This document shows, piece by piece, positions 1 through 8,620 of a stretch of 64,000 nt of DNA (position 1 is its first letter; every line of letters begins with the position of its first letter). The DNA comes from Vibrio injensis (GTDB lineage Bacteria > Pseudomonadota > Gammaproteobacteria > Enterobacterales > Vibrionaceae): NCBI RefSeq assembly GCF_001895205.1, contig NZ_BDJF01000006.1, forward strand, positions 383,581-447,580. Reading direction: 5' to 3'. The notes beneath the pieces were generated by a model. That model ran no database searches and was not told the origin of the DNA. It worked only from the letters and a program-made list of their open reading frames with translations. The translations under genes and the position numbers were made by a program.

Positions 1-30
1 CTGATTTCTTTGACAGTATCGAGTAAAAAT

Positions 31-60
31 GAAAAAGCGGTTCTTCATCTAAAGAACCGC
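31..60 (-). terminator. Rho-independent terminator of the nucleotidase gene
   Basis: A 9-base-pair perfect stem (GCGGTTCTT with AAGAACCGC, 37-45 and 52-60, loop of six) is followed on the minus strand by a T-rich run (bases 31-36 are gaaaaa on the plus strand). It lies 40 bases beyond the stop codon of the minus-strand nucleotidase gene and would end its transcript. Confidence 0.8.
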
Positions 61-99
61 CTTAATAATCACAAATGTTTGCTTAACCCAAGATAACGA

Positions 100-2091
100 T
101 TAATTAACTCGATTCAAGGTCACGACTGGGTAATCCAGCGCTTCTAATACTGGCTGTTGTTCAGCAATGTATTTCACTACGGCGCGTGCATCGGTATTAC
201 ACAGCACGTTATCCGCTTTGCAGTTAAGCTCATGGCCTTGATAACGTACTTGATAACGCCCAGCGACTTCTTCAATGTGACTGACAGGGAAAGCGGTCAA
301 GTTACCATCGACATAAGCAAAATCGACTCGACCAGATTGCTCTTTTTGCGCTTCAAATAATGGTGTCCAACCATCATTACCAGTCGCGTTGTAGCTATTC
401 ATCGCCACATTGTAGATTTTATTATCCTCTAATGGGCTCCAGATTGGCTCATTCAATGTACCGGTATTAACTTCAATTAAACTGAGAGTCCCTGCTTGGT
501 GTTGAACCGTTTCATCAAACACATAACGCAAGTTACCGCCGTATGGAAATTTCCCTGCATGGGCAGTAGGCGGCAATGTTTCACTGACGGTTTTCGCGAT
601 CAACGCTTTAATCACCGAACCTTTCACTGGCACGATCGACATAAAGTTAGCAAAAGGCAACATTTCTAACGTCACGTCCCCTTCACGGTATTCCCCTTCA
701 GCAATATTGGTGCGAATGCCACCGGCTCCGGTCAGTGCGAAGTCAGCTTTCATTCCTGTCAATTGCACCACTTCATCGCTCGCCGCCCAATAATATTGTC
801 CCAATGCGACAATCGGTGCAACGCGAGAGCCGTGTTGATCAGAGTTATTATCACCTGGACGTCGAGCGTGGCGAATTTCCTGTGGCACATTGGCGATCAC
901 GTCCCCATACGCTTCCTCAACGGCAGGCTTGTATTGGCTATCGATATGAGCACGCAGTGCAGCTTCTTCGGCAGCTACCGCAATATTACGCTGACGCTCA
1001 ATAAAACGGAGTGCTTTACTGCGTTCATCGTCGCTAAAGGCACTCTCTTGCTGACGATTAGCCTGATGGTAAAACTCATCGTTGGTCAGCAAGGTATTAT
1101 GGCCAGCACATGAAATCAGTTCGCCGTCACTGTCAAACGCGACCGTCGTTTTACCAATCGCTTGAGCAAACTCTCCGGCTTGAACGACACAGGTTTTGCT
1201 GGTGCCATTCGGGTTAGTGACTAGCTGAGCATAAATACCGTTATTACCCAAACCTAGATTGGTAAAATCGCCCAATAGTGAGTGAGAGTGACCACCAACA
1301 ATCAAATCAATCCCATTTACTTTACTGGCAATGTCTAAATCAATCGCATTACCAACGTGGGTCACGGCAATGATGTTCTTAATGCCCAAGGCTTGCAGTT
1401 CATCAACGGTCGCTTGAGCAGATTCAACCATATCAAAAAATTGGATGTCTCCAGTATTCGGTGCAATATTTGGCATATCATCCAGTGCTAATCCGAAAAC
1501 CCCCACCAACGGTTTATCAGTTGGTAGTTGGCTCATATCATCAAAACGCTGTTTCGCATAACCATCGAACGCATACACAACGTACGGCTTTAGATTGGTT
1601 TGATCTTTTAAATCTTTATCTAAACTGGCATCAATATTAGCGGCAAGAACAGGGAAGTTGATCCGATCTAAAAATGCATTCAGTTTTTGGTTATTTAAAT
1701 CAAATTCATGGTTACCTAGCGCCATGGCATCGATACCCATTCGGCTCAGAATATCCGCATTCATTAGGCCTTCATTCAATTTAAAGTACGCGCTCCCCTG
1801 CCACGCATCGCCACCATGCAAAAACAGCATGCTTTGATTATTTTTCTCAGCTTGTTCACGGTAGGTATTGGCTTTAGATAAAATACGCGGATGACCACCA
1901 AATTCGTTGTACACACGTTGTTGATTAATATAAAAACTTGATCGAACCGCATCAAAACTGGAATGTGTGTCATTAATATGGGCAATGGTCAGTTCAAAAG
2001 CCACTTGCTCGGCATTGTCTTTATCCGTTTGACTGCATCCTAATAATGCAAGAGCGATAGTACTGGCGAGTATGGCACGATTAAATCGCAT
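100..2091 (-). CDS. 5'-nucleotidase / metallophosphatase lipoprotein (UshA-like)
   Basis: This is a predicted surface or periplasmic lipoprotein of the two-domain 5'-nucleotidase family, which removes phosphate from extracellular nucleotides so that nucleosides can be imported. The signal peptide ends in a lipobox (LLGC, Cys19). The metallophosphatase domain shows the dinuclear metal motifs in order: NDTH (Asp41, His43), GGD (Asp95), GNHEFD (Asn127, His128), THVG and GGHSHS. The C-terminal nucleotide-binding half carries the GAGGIR signature and FANFM. At 663 residues it is about 100 longer than E. coli UshA, with an extra stretch between the two domains. It could be UDP-sugar hydrolase, 5'-nucleotidase or both; the sequence does not decide. 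The start is the ATG that begins the signal peptide. A divergent spacer of about 230 bases separates it from panE. Confidence 0.88.
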   Translation of the reverse strand: MRFNRAILASTIALALLGCSQTDKDNAEQVAFELTIAHINDTHSSFDAVRSSFYINQQRVYNEFGGHPRILSKANTYREQAEKNNQSMLFLHGGDAWQGSAYFKLNEGLMNADILSRMGIDAMALGNHEFDLNNQKLNAFLDRINFPVLAANIDASLDKDLKDQTNLKPYVVYAFDGYAKQRFDDMSQLPTDKPLVGVFGLALDDMPNIAPNTGDIQFFDMVESAQATVDELQALGIKNIIAVTHVGNAIDLDIASKVNGIDLIVGGHSHSLLGDFTNLGLGNNGIYAQLVTNPNGTSKTCVVQAGEFAQAIGKTTVAFDSDGELISCAGHNTLLTNDEFYHQANRQQESAFSDDERSKALRFIERQRNIAVAAEEAALRAHIDSQYKPAVEEAYGDVIANVPQEIRHARRPGDNNSDQHGSRVAPIVALGQYYWAASDEVVQLTGMKADFALTGAGGIRTNIAEGEYREGDVTLEMLPFANFMSIVPVKGSVIKALIAKTVSETLPPTAHAGKFPYGGNLRYVFDETVQHQAGTLSLIEVNTGTLNEPIWSPLEDNKIYNVAMNSYNATGNDGWTPLFEAQKEQSGRVDFAYVDGNLTAFPVSHIEEVAGRYQVRYQGHELNCKADNVLCNTDARAVVKYIAEQQPVLEALDYPVVTLNRVN

Positions 2092-2320
2092 AAATTTATT
2101 TCCTTATTTTGCTTAAAGTCACAGAGCCGCTGTAATTTACCGGAAAAAACATTAAAATTCCGTGATATCGCGGGAATTATTTAGTTCAACTATTCTATTC
2201 AAGGATTGAATAAATGATTGATTAACTCACCAGCGCGGCTTGCCGATTCGTTTTTTTTATCGCCATCATCGGCTACCATAAACAAACAAGCATAATCCGC
2301 CCTAACTACAGGTAAACTTG

Positions 2321-3208
2321 ATGAATATCGTTATATTAGGCCCTGGTGCAATCGGACGTTTATGGGCTTATCAATTGCATAAAGCCGGCCATCAAGTCGC
2401 CTTATGGGGAACCCAACCTGCCGGAGAATATTGCCTTATTCAGGATGAGCTAGCGCCGATCACTCTCGCTTATAATCAACCAGCGACTCTTGAACACGCT
2501 GACTTACTGCTCGTTTGTGTTAAAGCGTGGCAAGTAGGAACCGCCTTGCTTCCTCTACTCGATAAGCTGGCTCCACAAACCATATTACTGTTTATTCATA
2601 ATGGGATGGGGGCACTCGACACACTCACAGAGCGGCTCTCTGATTATCCACTACTGATGGCAACCACCACTCATGGGGCATTAAAACAGGGCGCACATCA
2701 TGTCATGCACACCGGACAAGGCACCACCCAATTAGGCGCCGTCAACGCTCAAGGTGAGCGCTGTGATTTTTTGGTTGATGTTCTCAACCATGCTTTACCG
2801 CACGTTTTATGGACAGACAATATTCGCTATGCCTTATGGCACAAGCTCGCGATTAACTGTGTGATTAATCCACTTACAGCAATAGAGAACTGTCGCAATG
2901 GGCAATTAGCGAACGCTAACTATCGACCATTACTCAATCAGTTAATTAATGAACTGGTGGGAGTTATGCAAGCCGAACAAGTGCCAATCGAACCACAACA
3001 ACTCACCGAATCTATTGATCGCGTTATCGAAGCAACAAGTCAAAATTACTCATCAATGCAACAAGATATTGCCCAGCAAAGACCAACCGAGATAGACTTT
3101 ATTACTGGTTATGTCATAAAAAAAGCCGCTCAGCATGGTTTAACGGTTCCCCTGAACCAGCACCTTTATCAACAGGTTCATTCACTACAACAAGGTTGGA
3201 TATCTTAA
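2321..3208 (+). CDS. panE: 2-dehydropantoate 2-reductase (ketopantoate reductase)
   Basis: The protein (295 residues) is predicted to reduce ketopantoate to pantoate with NADPH in pantothenate and coenzyme A synthesis, in the cytoplasm. The N-terminus has the Rossmann dinucleotide-binding motif GPGAIG within the first 15 residues. The C-terminal helical half includes the family's conserved HKLAINCVINPLTA stretch. Length is typical. I chose the ATG at 2321 rather than the in-frame TTG one codon earlier because an AGG Shine-Dalgarno core lies at a good distance upstream. Its stop codon shares one base with the ATG of the next gene (TAATG), so panE and yajL are translationally coupled in one operon. 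Confidence 0.93.
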   Translation: MNIVILGPGAIGRLWAYQLHKAGHQVALWGTQPAGEYCLIQDELAPITLAYNQPATLEHADLLLVCVKAWQVGTALLPLLDKLAPQTILLFIHNGMGALDTLTERLSDYPLLMATTTHGALKQGAHHVMHTGQGTTQLGAVNAQGERCDFLVDVLNHALPHVLWTDNIRYALWHKLAINCVINPLTAIENCRNGQLANANYRPLLNQLINELVGVMQAEQVPIEPQQLTESIDRVIEATSQNYSSMQQDIAQQRPTEIDFITGYVIKKAAQHGLTVPLNQHLYQQVHSLQQGWIS

Positions 3209-3807
3209 TGACCAAACGCATATTAGTTCCCATCGCTCCCGGAACCGAAGAAATGGAAGCCGTGACCATTATTGATATTTTGGTTCGAGCGAATTACGAC
3301 GTCGTGGTCGCTAGCGCGGATTTTTCAGGCCAACTAACGATGAAAGCCTCACGCGGCGTGACCTTAACAGCAGATTGTAAACTAGTGGATGTAGCAGATG
3401 AAGAATTTGCGGCGATCGTACTACCGGGAGGCCTTGGCGGAGCGGAAGTATTTCGCGACAGCACCTTACTACTGGAAATCGTCAAACAGCAGAAATACGA
3501 TGGCCGTTTAGTCGCGGCGATTTGTGCCACACCAGCGGTGATGCTAGAGCATCATCAACTCTATCCAAAAGCGATCATGACTTGTCATCCCAGCTTGCAA
3601 GAACGTATCCCTGAGCAACGCTGGCGTAATCGCCGAGTGACCTTTGACGTTAATCACAATCTCTTAACCAGCCAAGGGCCAGGCACAGCATTGGAGTTTG
3701 CGATTGAAATTATTGCTCAGCTTTCAGGTAAACAAAAAGCCAAGGAGGTTGCGCTCCCCCTGATCCCTCTGCCGCAATTGCATTATGATAAACAGGAAGA
3801 AGCGTAG
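3208..3807 (+). CDS. yajL: DJ-1/PfpI family protein YajL (protein/nucleotide deglycase-type)
   Basis: This 199-residue cytoplasmic protein belongs to the DJ-1/ThiJ/YajL family. E. coli YajL is a redox-sensitive chaperone reported to repair glycated thiols. The nucleophile elbow is visible as AAICATPA with Cys106. The conserved acidic residue that tunes it is in the GTEEME segment (Glu14/15). The substrate-loop PGG (LPGGLGGAE) is also present. The start is the ATG that overlaps the panE stop by one base; an upstream in-frame TTG inside panE is less likely. The gene ends two bases before the convergent csdE gene, with no visible terminator between them. Confidence 0.9.
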   Translation: MTKRILVPIAPGTEEMEAVTIIDILVRANYDVVVASADFSGQLTMKASRGVTLTADCKLVDVADEEFAAIVLPGGLGGAEVFRDSTLLLEIVKQQKYDGRLVAAICATPAVMLEHHQLYPKAIMTCHPSLQERIPEQRWRNRRVTFDVNHNLLTSQGPGTALEFAIEIIAQLSGKQKAKEVALPLIPLPQLHYDKQEEA

Positions 3808-3809
3808 CC

Positions 3810-4241
3810 TTAGGCTATCTCGGTGCGTATTTTTTCCACTATGGCTTTAAGACCATTGCCACGAGAAGGACTGAGATGGCCAAGTAATCCCAAATCGGCA
3901 AAATACGCGTCCATATCAAAAGCCATTATCTGCTCAGCAGTTTTCGCATTTAATGCCGCTAAAACCACAGCAATCAAGCCGCGTACAATACGCGCATCGG
4001 AGTCAGCGCAAAACAACCAACCACCCTGCTCATCTTGCGCACTAACTAACCAGACCTGACTTTCACATCCCGCGACAACGGCTTGATCACTTTTTAAACG
4101 CTCCTCCATAACGGGCAATTGCTTACCCCAGAGGATCAGCTGTCGATAACGCGCTTCCCAACCTTGTAATGACTGCATGGTGGCAAGAATGTGCACATCA
4201 GTAATAGTGAAACCAAATGGATGGTTAGGCAAAGTGGACAT
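3810..4241 (-). CDS. csdE: Cysteine desulfuration protein CsdE (SufE family)
   Basis: This small (143-residue) sulfur acceptor takes persulfide sulfur from a cysteine desulfurase (CsdA-type) and passes it on in iron-sulfur or tRNA sulfur metabolism. The SufE fold signature VAGCESQVWL is present with the acceptor Cys59. The rest (RYRQLILWGK near residues 31-40, FDADSDARIVRGL-type segment and the LSPSRGNGL stretch near the C-terminus) matches the family. I start at the ATG at 4241, six codons inside the longest open frame, because GGAG lies upstream at a usable distance and CsdE proteins are about this long. It follows tcdA on the same strand after 75 bases, as in other gammaproteobacteria where csdE and csdL/tcdA are neighbours. 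Confidence 0.9.
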   Translation of the reverse strand: MSTLPNHPFGFTITDVHILATMQSLQGWEARYRQLILWGKQLPVMEERLKSDQAVVAGCESQVWLVSAQDEQGGWLFCADSDARIVRGLIAVVLAALNAKTAEQIMAFDMDAYFADLGLLGHLSPSRGNGLKAIVEKIRTEIA

Positions 4242-4316
4242 CAATGATAAGCTCCGCAATGAATGATGAGGTAAACGTTTCGACGCTGCAGCAACTGACT
4301 CAATTGCTACAGAAAT

Positions 4317-5126
4317 TTACGCTGAATGTTTCTGGATAAGTTTATCAATGATCCGCGCAACTGCGACAAAACCGAAGGTTGCCGTCACCACGGTTGCCGC
4401 GCCAAATCCAGTGGCACAATCCATACGCTTGGGTCCTTCCGCGCTTGATTTAGCGGCGCACACCGTGCCATCAGCTTGAGGATATTTAAGTTGCTCGGTA
4501 GAAAACACGCACTCAATAGCAAATTTACGTGCCGGATTCATTGGAAAATGATGATCACGACGCAAGCGATCTTTAAGCTTTTTCGCTAAAGGGTCTTGAA
4601 TGGTTTTTGTTAAATCAGCCACTTTAATTTGTGTCGGATCGGTCTGACCACCTGCACCACCAATGGTAATCACCTTGATTTTATTGCGGCGGCAATAAGC
4701 CAACAGCGAGGCTTTAGCAGATAAGCTATCAATCGCATCTAATACATAATCCATACTGTCATTAAGGTACTGAGCTTGATTTTCAGCGTTGATAAAGTCA
4801 TCAATCAAATTGACCTTACAATCAGGGTTGATCAATGTCACTCGTTCAGCCATGACCTCTATTTTGCTTTTACCTATCGTGCCCGTCATTGCATGGATTT
4901 GACGATTGATATTGGTCACGCAAACATCATCCATATCGATCAACGTCAGTTCGCCAACACCAGAGCGAGCGAGCGCTTCCACCGCCCACGAACCGACACC
5001 ACCAATACCAATTACGCACACATGAGCGGCACGGAGGATCTCCACTTGTTTATCACCGTACAAGCGGCGAGTTCCGCCAAAACGCTGATTGTAATTGTCT
5101 GAGGCAGGCGTATCGAGTTCACGCAT
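4317..5126 (-). CDS. tcdA: tRNA threonylcarbamoyladenosine dehydratase (TcdA/CsdL)
   Basis: TcdA is an E1-like enzyme that uses ATP to dehydrate t6A37 of ANN-decoding tRNAs to its cyclic form. Visible family features are the RFGG N-terminus, the Rossmann ATP-binding motif GIGGVGSW, LIDMDDV, the NINRQIHA segment, CRRNKIKV and the C-terminal cysteine-containing segments. The 269-residue product from the ATG at 5126 has nearly the length of E. coli TcdA; an ATG three codons upstream is also possible, and the hydrophobic extension of the longest frame is probably untranslated. It lies upstream of csdE on the same strand, linking it to the CsdA-CsdE sulfur relay reported to assist ct6A formation. 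Confidence 0.92.
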   Translation of the reverse strand: MRELDTPASDNYNQRFGGTRRLYGDKQVEILRAAHVCVIGIGGVGSWAVEALARSGVGELTLIDMDDVCVTNINRQIHAMTGTIGKSKIEVMAERVTLINPDCKVNLIDDFINAENQAQYLNDSMDYVLDAIDSLSAKASLLAYCRRNKIKVITIGGAGGQTDPTQIKVADLTKTIQDPLAKKLKDRLRRDHHFPMNPARKFAIECVFSTEQLKYPQADGTVCAAKSSAEGPKRMDCATGFGAATVVTATFGFVAVARIIDKLIQKHSA

Positions 5127-5149
5127 AACAAGCATCCACACTGTATAAA

Positions 5150-5186
5150 AGAGGCAAAAAGAAAGAGTGCGATTTATACGCACTCT
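5150..5186 (-). terminator. Terminator after mltA
   Basis: An 8-base-pair stem (AGAGTGCG with CGCACTCT, 5164-5171 and 5179-5186, loop of seven) is followed on the minus strand by TTCTTTTTGCC. It sits between the stop of mltA and the start of tcdA and should separate their transcripts. Confidence 0.75.
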
Positions 5187-5213
5187 TGATAAAAAAGTCT
5201 AGGCTGTGTCGTG

Positions 5214-6317
5214 TTATTGTCGTTTTTCAGGCGGCAACGCCCAAGGCGCTTGTGTCGCTGAGTTCTCTAACCCCAGCTTCCATACCCGGCCAAAGTGCTT
5301 ATAATGCCCGGCTTCAATACCTGCGCGATACCCCATGCCATGATACAAATCGAGGTGATTTTGTTTCACAGCGCCGCCAGTATCAAGCACGATCAATAAA
5401 CGCAATTGATGCACACCAGACCAGCTTCCATCAGCATTCAGTAACGGTACTTCAGCTAAAATAGGCGTACCCATGGGTAAAATAGTGCGATCCCCTGCTA
5501 CCGCAGCCATCGGTAATAGAGGGATACCCGCGCTGCCGGTGACTGGAGCAGCAGCACTGGGGCGGAAAAAGACATAAGAAGGGTTTTGCTCTAATAACTC
5601 GCGTACCGTCGCCTCATCATTCGCTAGCACCCACTCTTTAATCGCTTTCAGCGACATTTTTTCTCGCGCGACTAACCCTCGTTCAATCAAGATGCGACCA
5701 ATACTGACATAAGCTTTATTATTTTTTCCTGCATAGGCAAAGTATTCAAGCGTGTCATCATCTTCAAAATGAACAAAGCCACTACCTTGCACTTCCATAA
5801 TAAATGGATCAATTAAGTTGGCCGCATAGCCAATTTCTAAGCCTTGCCCCGCTAAAGCCCCTGCGTAGATTTCCGCTCGGGTTGGGCAGTTATCACTACA
5901 ATCTGGTAAAGCGTAAACCGGATAACGATAAACCTCATCGGCAGTATGACGCAGTTCCATCACTGGTGAAAAATAACCAGTAAACAAAACATTACCTCGT
6001 TTATCGCCGCCACCCATTTGCGCCGTTTGCACACCAAATTGTGCTAATTCTGCTGGGTCGCCGCTTTGCATCGCCCACTCATTGAGCTTTTCGTATAACG
6101 GCTGATAAATTGCAGCCATAGAAGGAGAGTTAGTGATCACTTGCTCACTTTGTGCGGCAAACTTAGAAAAATCACGCGGTGTATTCGAATGGAGTTGCTC
6201 AACCTGATTTAAAATATCAGGAAATTGCTCATCAAGATATTGTTGCGCGCGATCGGTCGGCTGGGCGCAACCAAACAGAAGCGCTAACGTAGCACAAGAA
6301 AGTAATCGTTTTATCAC
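5214..6317 (-). CDS. mltA: Membrane-bound lytic murein transglycosylase A
   Basis: MltA is an outer-membrane lipoprotein that cleaves peptidoglycan glycan strands to form 1,6-anhydromuramic products. The lipobox is LFGC with Cys17. The substrate-binding domain (GYFSPVMELR, YPVYALP) is followed by the C-terminal 3D domain with its LPMGTPI, LDTGGAVK and DLYHGMG segments; the catalytic aspartate of the family lies in this region. At 367 residues it matches the family length. It is followed by its own terminator and preceded, on the same strand, by a small membrane protein gene 71 bases away. Confidence 0.93.
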   Translation of the reverse strand: MIKRLLSCATLALLFGCAQPTDRAQQYLDEQFPDILNQVEQLHSNTPRDFSKFAAQSEQVITNSPSMAAIYQPLYEKLNEWAMQSGDPAELAQFGVQTAQMGGGDKRGNVLFTGYFSPVMELRHTADEVYRYPVYALPDCSDNCPTRAEIYAGALAGQGLEIGYAANLIDPFIMEVQGSGFVHFEDDDTLEYFAYAGKNNKAYVSIGRILIERGLVAREKMSLKAIKEWVLANDEATVRELLEQNPSYVFFRPSAAAPVTGSAGIPLLPMAAVAGDRTILPMGTPILAEVPLLNADGSWSGVHQLRLLIVLDTGGAVKQNHLDLYHGMGYRAGIEAGHYKHFGRVWKLGLENSATQAPWALPPEKRQ

Positions 6318-6388
6318 TGGGAGTTATCCATGTTGGGTTTCATCAAAAAGCATGACAAACTCCACAGTGAAGCGCAATGGCTGAATTG

Positions 6389-6796
6389 TTAACGAAGGTT
6401 TTTTTGATACTTTTCTGACAATTGAAACGTCGGATTATAATGCGCTTTAGAGACTAATCGCATTTCTGTGTATTGATCATTGAGCATCCGATACTCCATC
6501 TTTTGATCGCCGATATAAAAACTCAAATGCCGCCCGTTAAAGTCATAATGGGTTGTCACCATACGCCCATCGATCATGATCGCATCCGCTTGCACATAAA
6601 TTCTTTGTGCGGCATACGGGGCGACATTCTGCTCAATCCACAATCCATAGATTTCACTTTTTGATGGTGAAAAAGAATCGGCTAAGCGATTAAATACTTG
6701 GCTGTACAGTAAAACCACCACCGAAACACCAAGCAGAACAGCGACAATTAATATTCGCTCTAACCATTTTTTATTACGAGTTGAATTCGTACTCAC
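6389..6796 (-). CDS. Small single-pass membrane protein, probable DUF2850 family
   Basis: A 135-residue protein of unknown function. A positively charged N-terminus (residues 1-12) leads into one transmembrane segment (about residues 13-31, rich in Val/Leu/Ile), so the remaining 100 residues should face the periplasm. This part contains a WIEQNVAPYA segment and several beta-type stretches. From memory it resembles DUF2850, a small family restricted to Vibrio and relatives that sits beside argA; I could not run the profile. It lies between mltA and the divergent argA. No catalytic motif is apparent. Confidence 0.7.
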   Translation of the reverse strand: MSTNSTRNKKWLERILIVAVLLGVSVVVLLYSQVFNRLADSFSPSKSEIYGLWIEQNVAPYAAQRIYVQADAIMIDGRMVTTHYDFNGRHLSFYIGDQKMEYRMLNDQYTEMRLVSKAHYNPTFQLSEKYQKNLR

Positions 6797-6984
6797 TTGC
6801 TTATCTCATCGTCAATGAGTGGCTCTTAATACTATCCCCATAAAAGCCCCTCTTATTACTCACAGCTCTTGGGGTAATTAGGTGTAAAACCATACAACCC
6901 ATATCCCAAGAAATGACTAAATCTTTTCTTGACCAAATCTATCATAAAAAATCTCCATTTTATCGCTAAAACCGCTTGTTAAAC

Positions 6985-7002
6985 ATTGAATAAAAAGTCA
7001 TT
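6985..7002 (+). promoter_or_regulatory. Candidate ARG box (ArgR operator) upstream of argA
   Basis: The 18 bases beginning ATTGAATAA agree at 14 positions by my count with the palindromic ArgR consensus (ATTGAATAA-TTATTCAAT), the left half being perfect. The site is 35 bases before the argA start, where a repressor would act. Only one box is convincing; ArgR usually uses a pair, so the call stays tentative. Confidence 0.4.
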
Positions 7003-7036
7003 ATTTGGACATATTTAAACACTTCGGTATGATAAA

Positions 7037-8374
7037 GTGAAAATTCGCAGCACAGCTCTAGTCAAAGGATTTAGACAATCCGCGCCTTATGTTAACGCTC
7101 ATCGCGGTAAAACCATGGTGGTCATGATTGGCGGCGAGGCGATTGCAGATAAAAATTTCGCTAATATTATTAGCGACTTGGCTTTACTGCATAGCCTTGG
7201 TGTTAAAATAGTATTGGTTCATGGAGCAAGGCCACAAATCAATCAGATTTTGCAAGCCCAGCAGCGAACCACTCCTTACCATAAAGGTATTCGCGTGACT
7301 GACGAAGAAGCGTTAAGGTTGGTTATGCAAGCCGCTGGACAATTACAGTTAGCCATTACGGCTCAATTATCCATGAGTCTCAACAATACCCCAATGGCTG
7401 GCACCCAACTTAACGTCGTAAGTGGTAATTTTGTTATCTCTCAACCATTAGGTATAGACGATGGCGTCGATTATTGCCACAGTGGTCGTATTCGTCGTAT
7501 CGATATTGATAGTATTAATCGTACTCTTGAGCATGGATCGATTGTTTTACTAGGCCCTATCGCCAGCTCAGTCACTGGTGAATGTTTTAATCTGCTATCC
7601 GAAGAGGTGGCAACTCAAGTCGCAATTCGCCTTAAAGCCGATAAGTTAATCGGTTTTTGCTCTGAACAGGGCATTATTGATGAACAGGGTAATGCCATTG
7701 CAGAGCTATTACCGAATGAAGTCGAACGTATCGTCGAGCGTTTAGAGTCATGCCCAGTTGCAAAAAGTGAAGACCCGACTGGTACGTTACGTTTTCTTCG
7801 CGCGGCAATTGCCGCTTGCCGCGCTGGTGTACCACGCAGCCATTTGATCAGCTATAAAGAAGATGGCGCACTGATTCAAGAATTGTTCTCTTTTGACGGT
7901 ATTGGGACTCAAGTGGTGATGGCCAGTGCCGAACAGGTCCGTCAGGCAAGTATTGATGATATTGGTGGTATTTTTGATCTTATTCGGCCATTAGAAGAGC
8001 AAGGTATTCTCGTGCGCCGTTCTCGCGAACAACTCGAACAAGAAGTCCATAAATTTACCATCATTGAAAAAGACCGCTTACTGATCGGCTGCGCCGCTCT
8101 TTACCCCTATCCTGATGAAAAAATGGCAGAAATGGCTTGTGTGGCGATTCATCCTGAATATCGTGATGGCAATCGAGGGTTGCTATTACTCAACCATATG
8201 AAACATCAAGCAAAGCAAATGGGTATCCAACGTCTGTTTGTGTTAACCACTCACAGTTTGCATTGGTTTCGTGAGCAAGGCTTTATTGAAGTAGGAGTCG
8301 AATCTCTTCCTGTTGCTAAACAAAGTTTATACAACTACCAACGCCGCTCAAAAATTCTGGTGTTACGTTTGTAG
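7037..8374 (+). CDS. argA: Amino-acid N-acetyltransferase (N-acetylglutamate synthase)
   Basis: ArgA catalyses the first step of arginine synthesis, acetylating glutamate from acetyl-CoA in the cytoplasm. The N-terminal amino-acid-kinase-like domain (about residues 25-280) shows [19 protein letters not shown] and the [12 protein letters not shown] segments. The C-terminal GNAT domain (about 295-445) has the [14 protein letters not shown] acetyl-CoA loop. The full 445-residue length fits classical ArgA. The start is a GTG; no ATG in frame is close and the N-terminus [19 protein letters not shown] is the conserved one. It converges on recD. Confidence 0.95.
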   Translation: MKIRSTALVKGFRQSAPYVNAHRGKTMVVMIGGEAIADKNFANIISDLALLHSLGVKIVLVHGARPQINQILQAQQRTTPYHKGIRVTDEEALRLVMQAAGQLQLAITAQLSMSLNNTPMAGTQLNVVSGNFVISQPLGIDDGVDYCHSGRIRRIDIDSINRTLEHGSIVLLGPIASSVTGECFNLLSEEVATQVAIRLKADKLIGFCSEQGIIDEQGNAIAELLPNEVERIVERLESCPVAKSEDPTGTLRFLRAAIAACRAGVPRSHLISYKEDGALIQELFSFDGIGTQVVMASAEQVRQASIDDIGGIFDLIRPLEEQGILVRRSREQLEQEVHKFTIIEKDRLLIGCAALYPYPDEKMAEMACVAIHPEYRDGNRGLLLLNHMKHQAKQMGIQRLFVLTTHSLHWFREQGFIEVGVESLPVAKQSLYNYQRRSKILVLRL

Positions 8375-8434
8375 TGGGTTGACCAGAAATACGTACGATA
8401 AAAAAAAGCAATAAGTTGCACATTTCTGGCGTAT

Positions 8435-8477
8435 TAGGCTTACCCATCTGTGATGCAGATTGTGGATGGTAAGCCTA
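8435..8477. repeat. Large inverted repeat between convergent argA and recD
   Basis: TAGGCTTACCCATC and GATGGTAAGCCTA pair over 13 bases with one bulged C and a loop of about 16. A second, weaker pair (CCAGAAA at 8383, TTTCTGG at 8423) lies next to it. Neither is followed by a T-run, so these are not classical terminators, but they occupy the only gap between two converging genes and may block read-through. Confidence 0.4.
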
Positions 8478-8481
8478 TTGC

Positions 8482-8609
8482 TACACCCACACAACTTGGA
8501 GTTGCAGGTAGGCGGCAAGTGAGTGAGTCCCCATGAGCATAGATAGACTATGTGATTGGGGCGAACGAACGTAGCCAACACCCCTGCAGCTTCAAGTCGG
8601 AAGGGTATA
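8482..8609. repeat. ERIC element, copy 1
   Basis: A 128-base imperfect palindrome with the ERIC landmarks: a terminal TACACCC...GGGTATA pair, AGTCCCCATGAGCATAGA, GATTGGGGCGAACGAACG, GTAGCCAACA and CTGCAGCTTCAAGT. It lies between argA and recD. A near-identical copy is at 35578-35705. ERIC elements are non-coding and are transcribed into stable hairpins when read through; the open frame running across it on the minus strand is not a gene. Confidence 0.85.
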
Positions 8610-8620
8610 TCAATAGCGGA

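Noticed and set aside
8363..8581. Minus-strand open frame over ERIC copy 1
   Set aside because: It reads through the non-coding repeat; the same opening residues appear over ERIC copy 2 at 35432-35677, which is explained by the repeat and not by a gene family.
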